Source of the DNA: Aquificaceae bacterium | GTDB taxonomy: Bacteria > Aquificota > Aquificia > Aquificales > Aquificaceae | Direction of reading: 5' to 3' | DNA length: 6,275 nt | Assembly: GCA_015492115.1 (NCBI GenBank) | Contig: WGFS01000091.1 | Location: 1-6,275, forward strand | Shown here: positions 6,235 through 6,275 of the stretch, piece after piece | Layout of the letters: every line of letters starts with the position of its first letter | How positions within the stretch are numbered: position 1 is the first letter of the stretch | Notes under the pieces: generated by a model | The model's database searches: none | Told to the model about the DNA's origin: nothing | Seen by the model: the letters and a program-made list of their open reading frames with translations, nothing else | Translations under genes and position numbers: made by a program

Positions 6235-6264
6235 CCTCTTGAGAATTTAAACCGCCTCTTGAGA
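6235..6264 (-). repeat. Exact 10-bp direct repeat, 20-bp period, upstream of dnaG
   Basis: TCTCAAGAGG occurs on the minus strand at 6264-6255 and again at 6244-6235, separated by CGGTTTAAAT. The downstream copy contains the purine-rich AAGAGG that serves as Shine-Dalgarno-like sequence just before the dnaG ATG. The upstream copy lies in the spacer of the candidate promoter. A 20-bp period is about two helical turns, so both copies would face the same side of the DNA. Confidence 0.7.
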
Positions 6265-6271
6265 CTGTCAA
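6244..6271 (-). promoter_or_regulatory. Candidate sigma-70 promoter of dnaG
   Basis: A perfect TTGACA (6271-6266) is followed after 16 bases by TAAATT (6249-6244), a four-of-six match to TATAAT. Transcription would start at about 6237, only some five bases before the ATG at 6232, giving a very short leader. The -35 is convincing by itself; the -10 and spacing are only fair. The same TTG is the alternative start codon of the longer dnaG frame, so one reading excludes the other in practice. Confidence 0.45.
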
Positions 6272-6275
6272 GGAC

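Overview
The window looks like core chromosome from a thermophilic bacterium of the Aquificales (Aquifex/Hydrogenobacter/Thermocrinis group). Three things suggest this. The start of the primase closely resembles the Aquifex DnaG as I remember it. Arg and Ile codons are dominated by AGA/AGG and ATA. Charged residues (K/E/R) are abundant and the sense strands are strongly purine-rich. No search was run, so the genus is open.

Layout: (1) Bases 1-200, + strand, hold the C-terminal end of an unidentified membrane protein. (2) proS (219-1931, +) encodes a bacterial-type prolyl-tRNA synthetase with the editing insertion. Its stop overlaps the start of (3), an NAD(P)-dependent beta-hydroxyacid dehydrogenase of the 3-hydroxyisobutyrate dehydrogenase/glyoxylate reductase family (1928-2791, +). 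(4) The 85-base gap at the convergent junction (2792-2876) reads on the minus strand as the first ~32 residues of a Uma2/DUF820 protein, cut off exactly where the dehydrogenase gene ends. (5) rpoD (2877-4592, -) and (6) dnaG (4643 to about 6232, -) are transcribed dnaG then rpoD with a 50-base gap. This is the core of the classical macromolecular synthesis operon; whether rpsU lies upstream is outside the window. (7) Bases 6233-6271 hold a promoter-like TTGACA/TAAATT pair and an exact 10-bp direct repeat with 20-bp period, just before the likely dnaG start.

Functionally the minus-strand pair links replication initiation (primase) to housekeeping transcription (sigma-70). The plus-strand genes link tRNA charging with an oxidoreductase of unknown substrate, probably only by operon economy. 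I found no mobile element, CRISPR array, RNA gene or new multi-gene system. The observations most worth following are the Uma2 remnant, the repeat/promoter arrangement and start choice at dnaG, and the SD-less, possibly leaderless start of proS with its ATG in a small hairpin loop.
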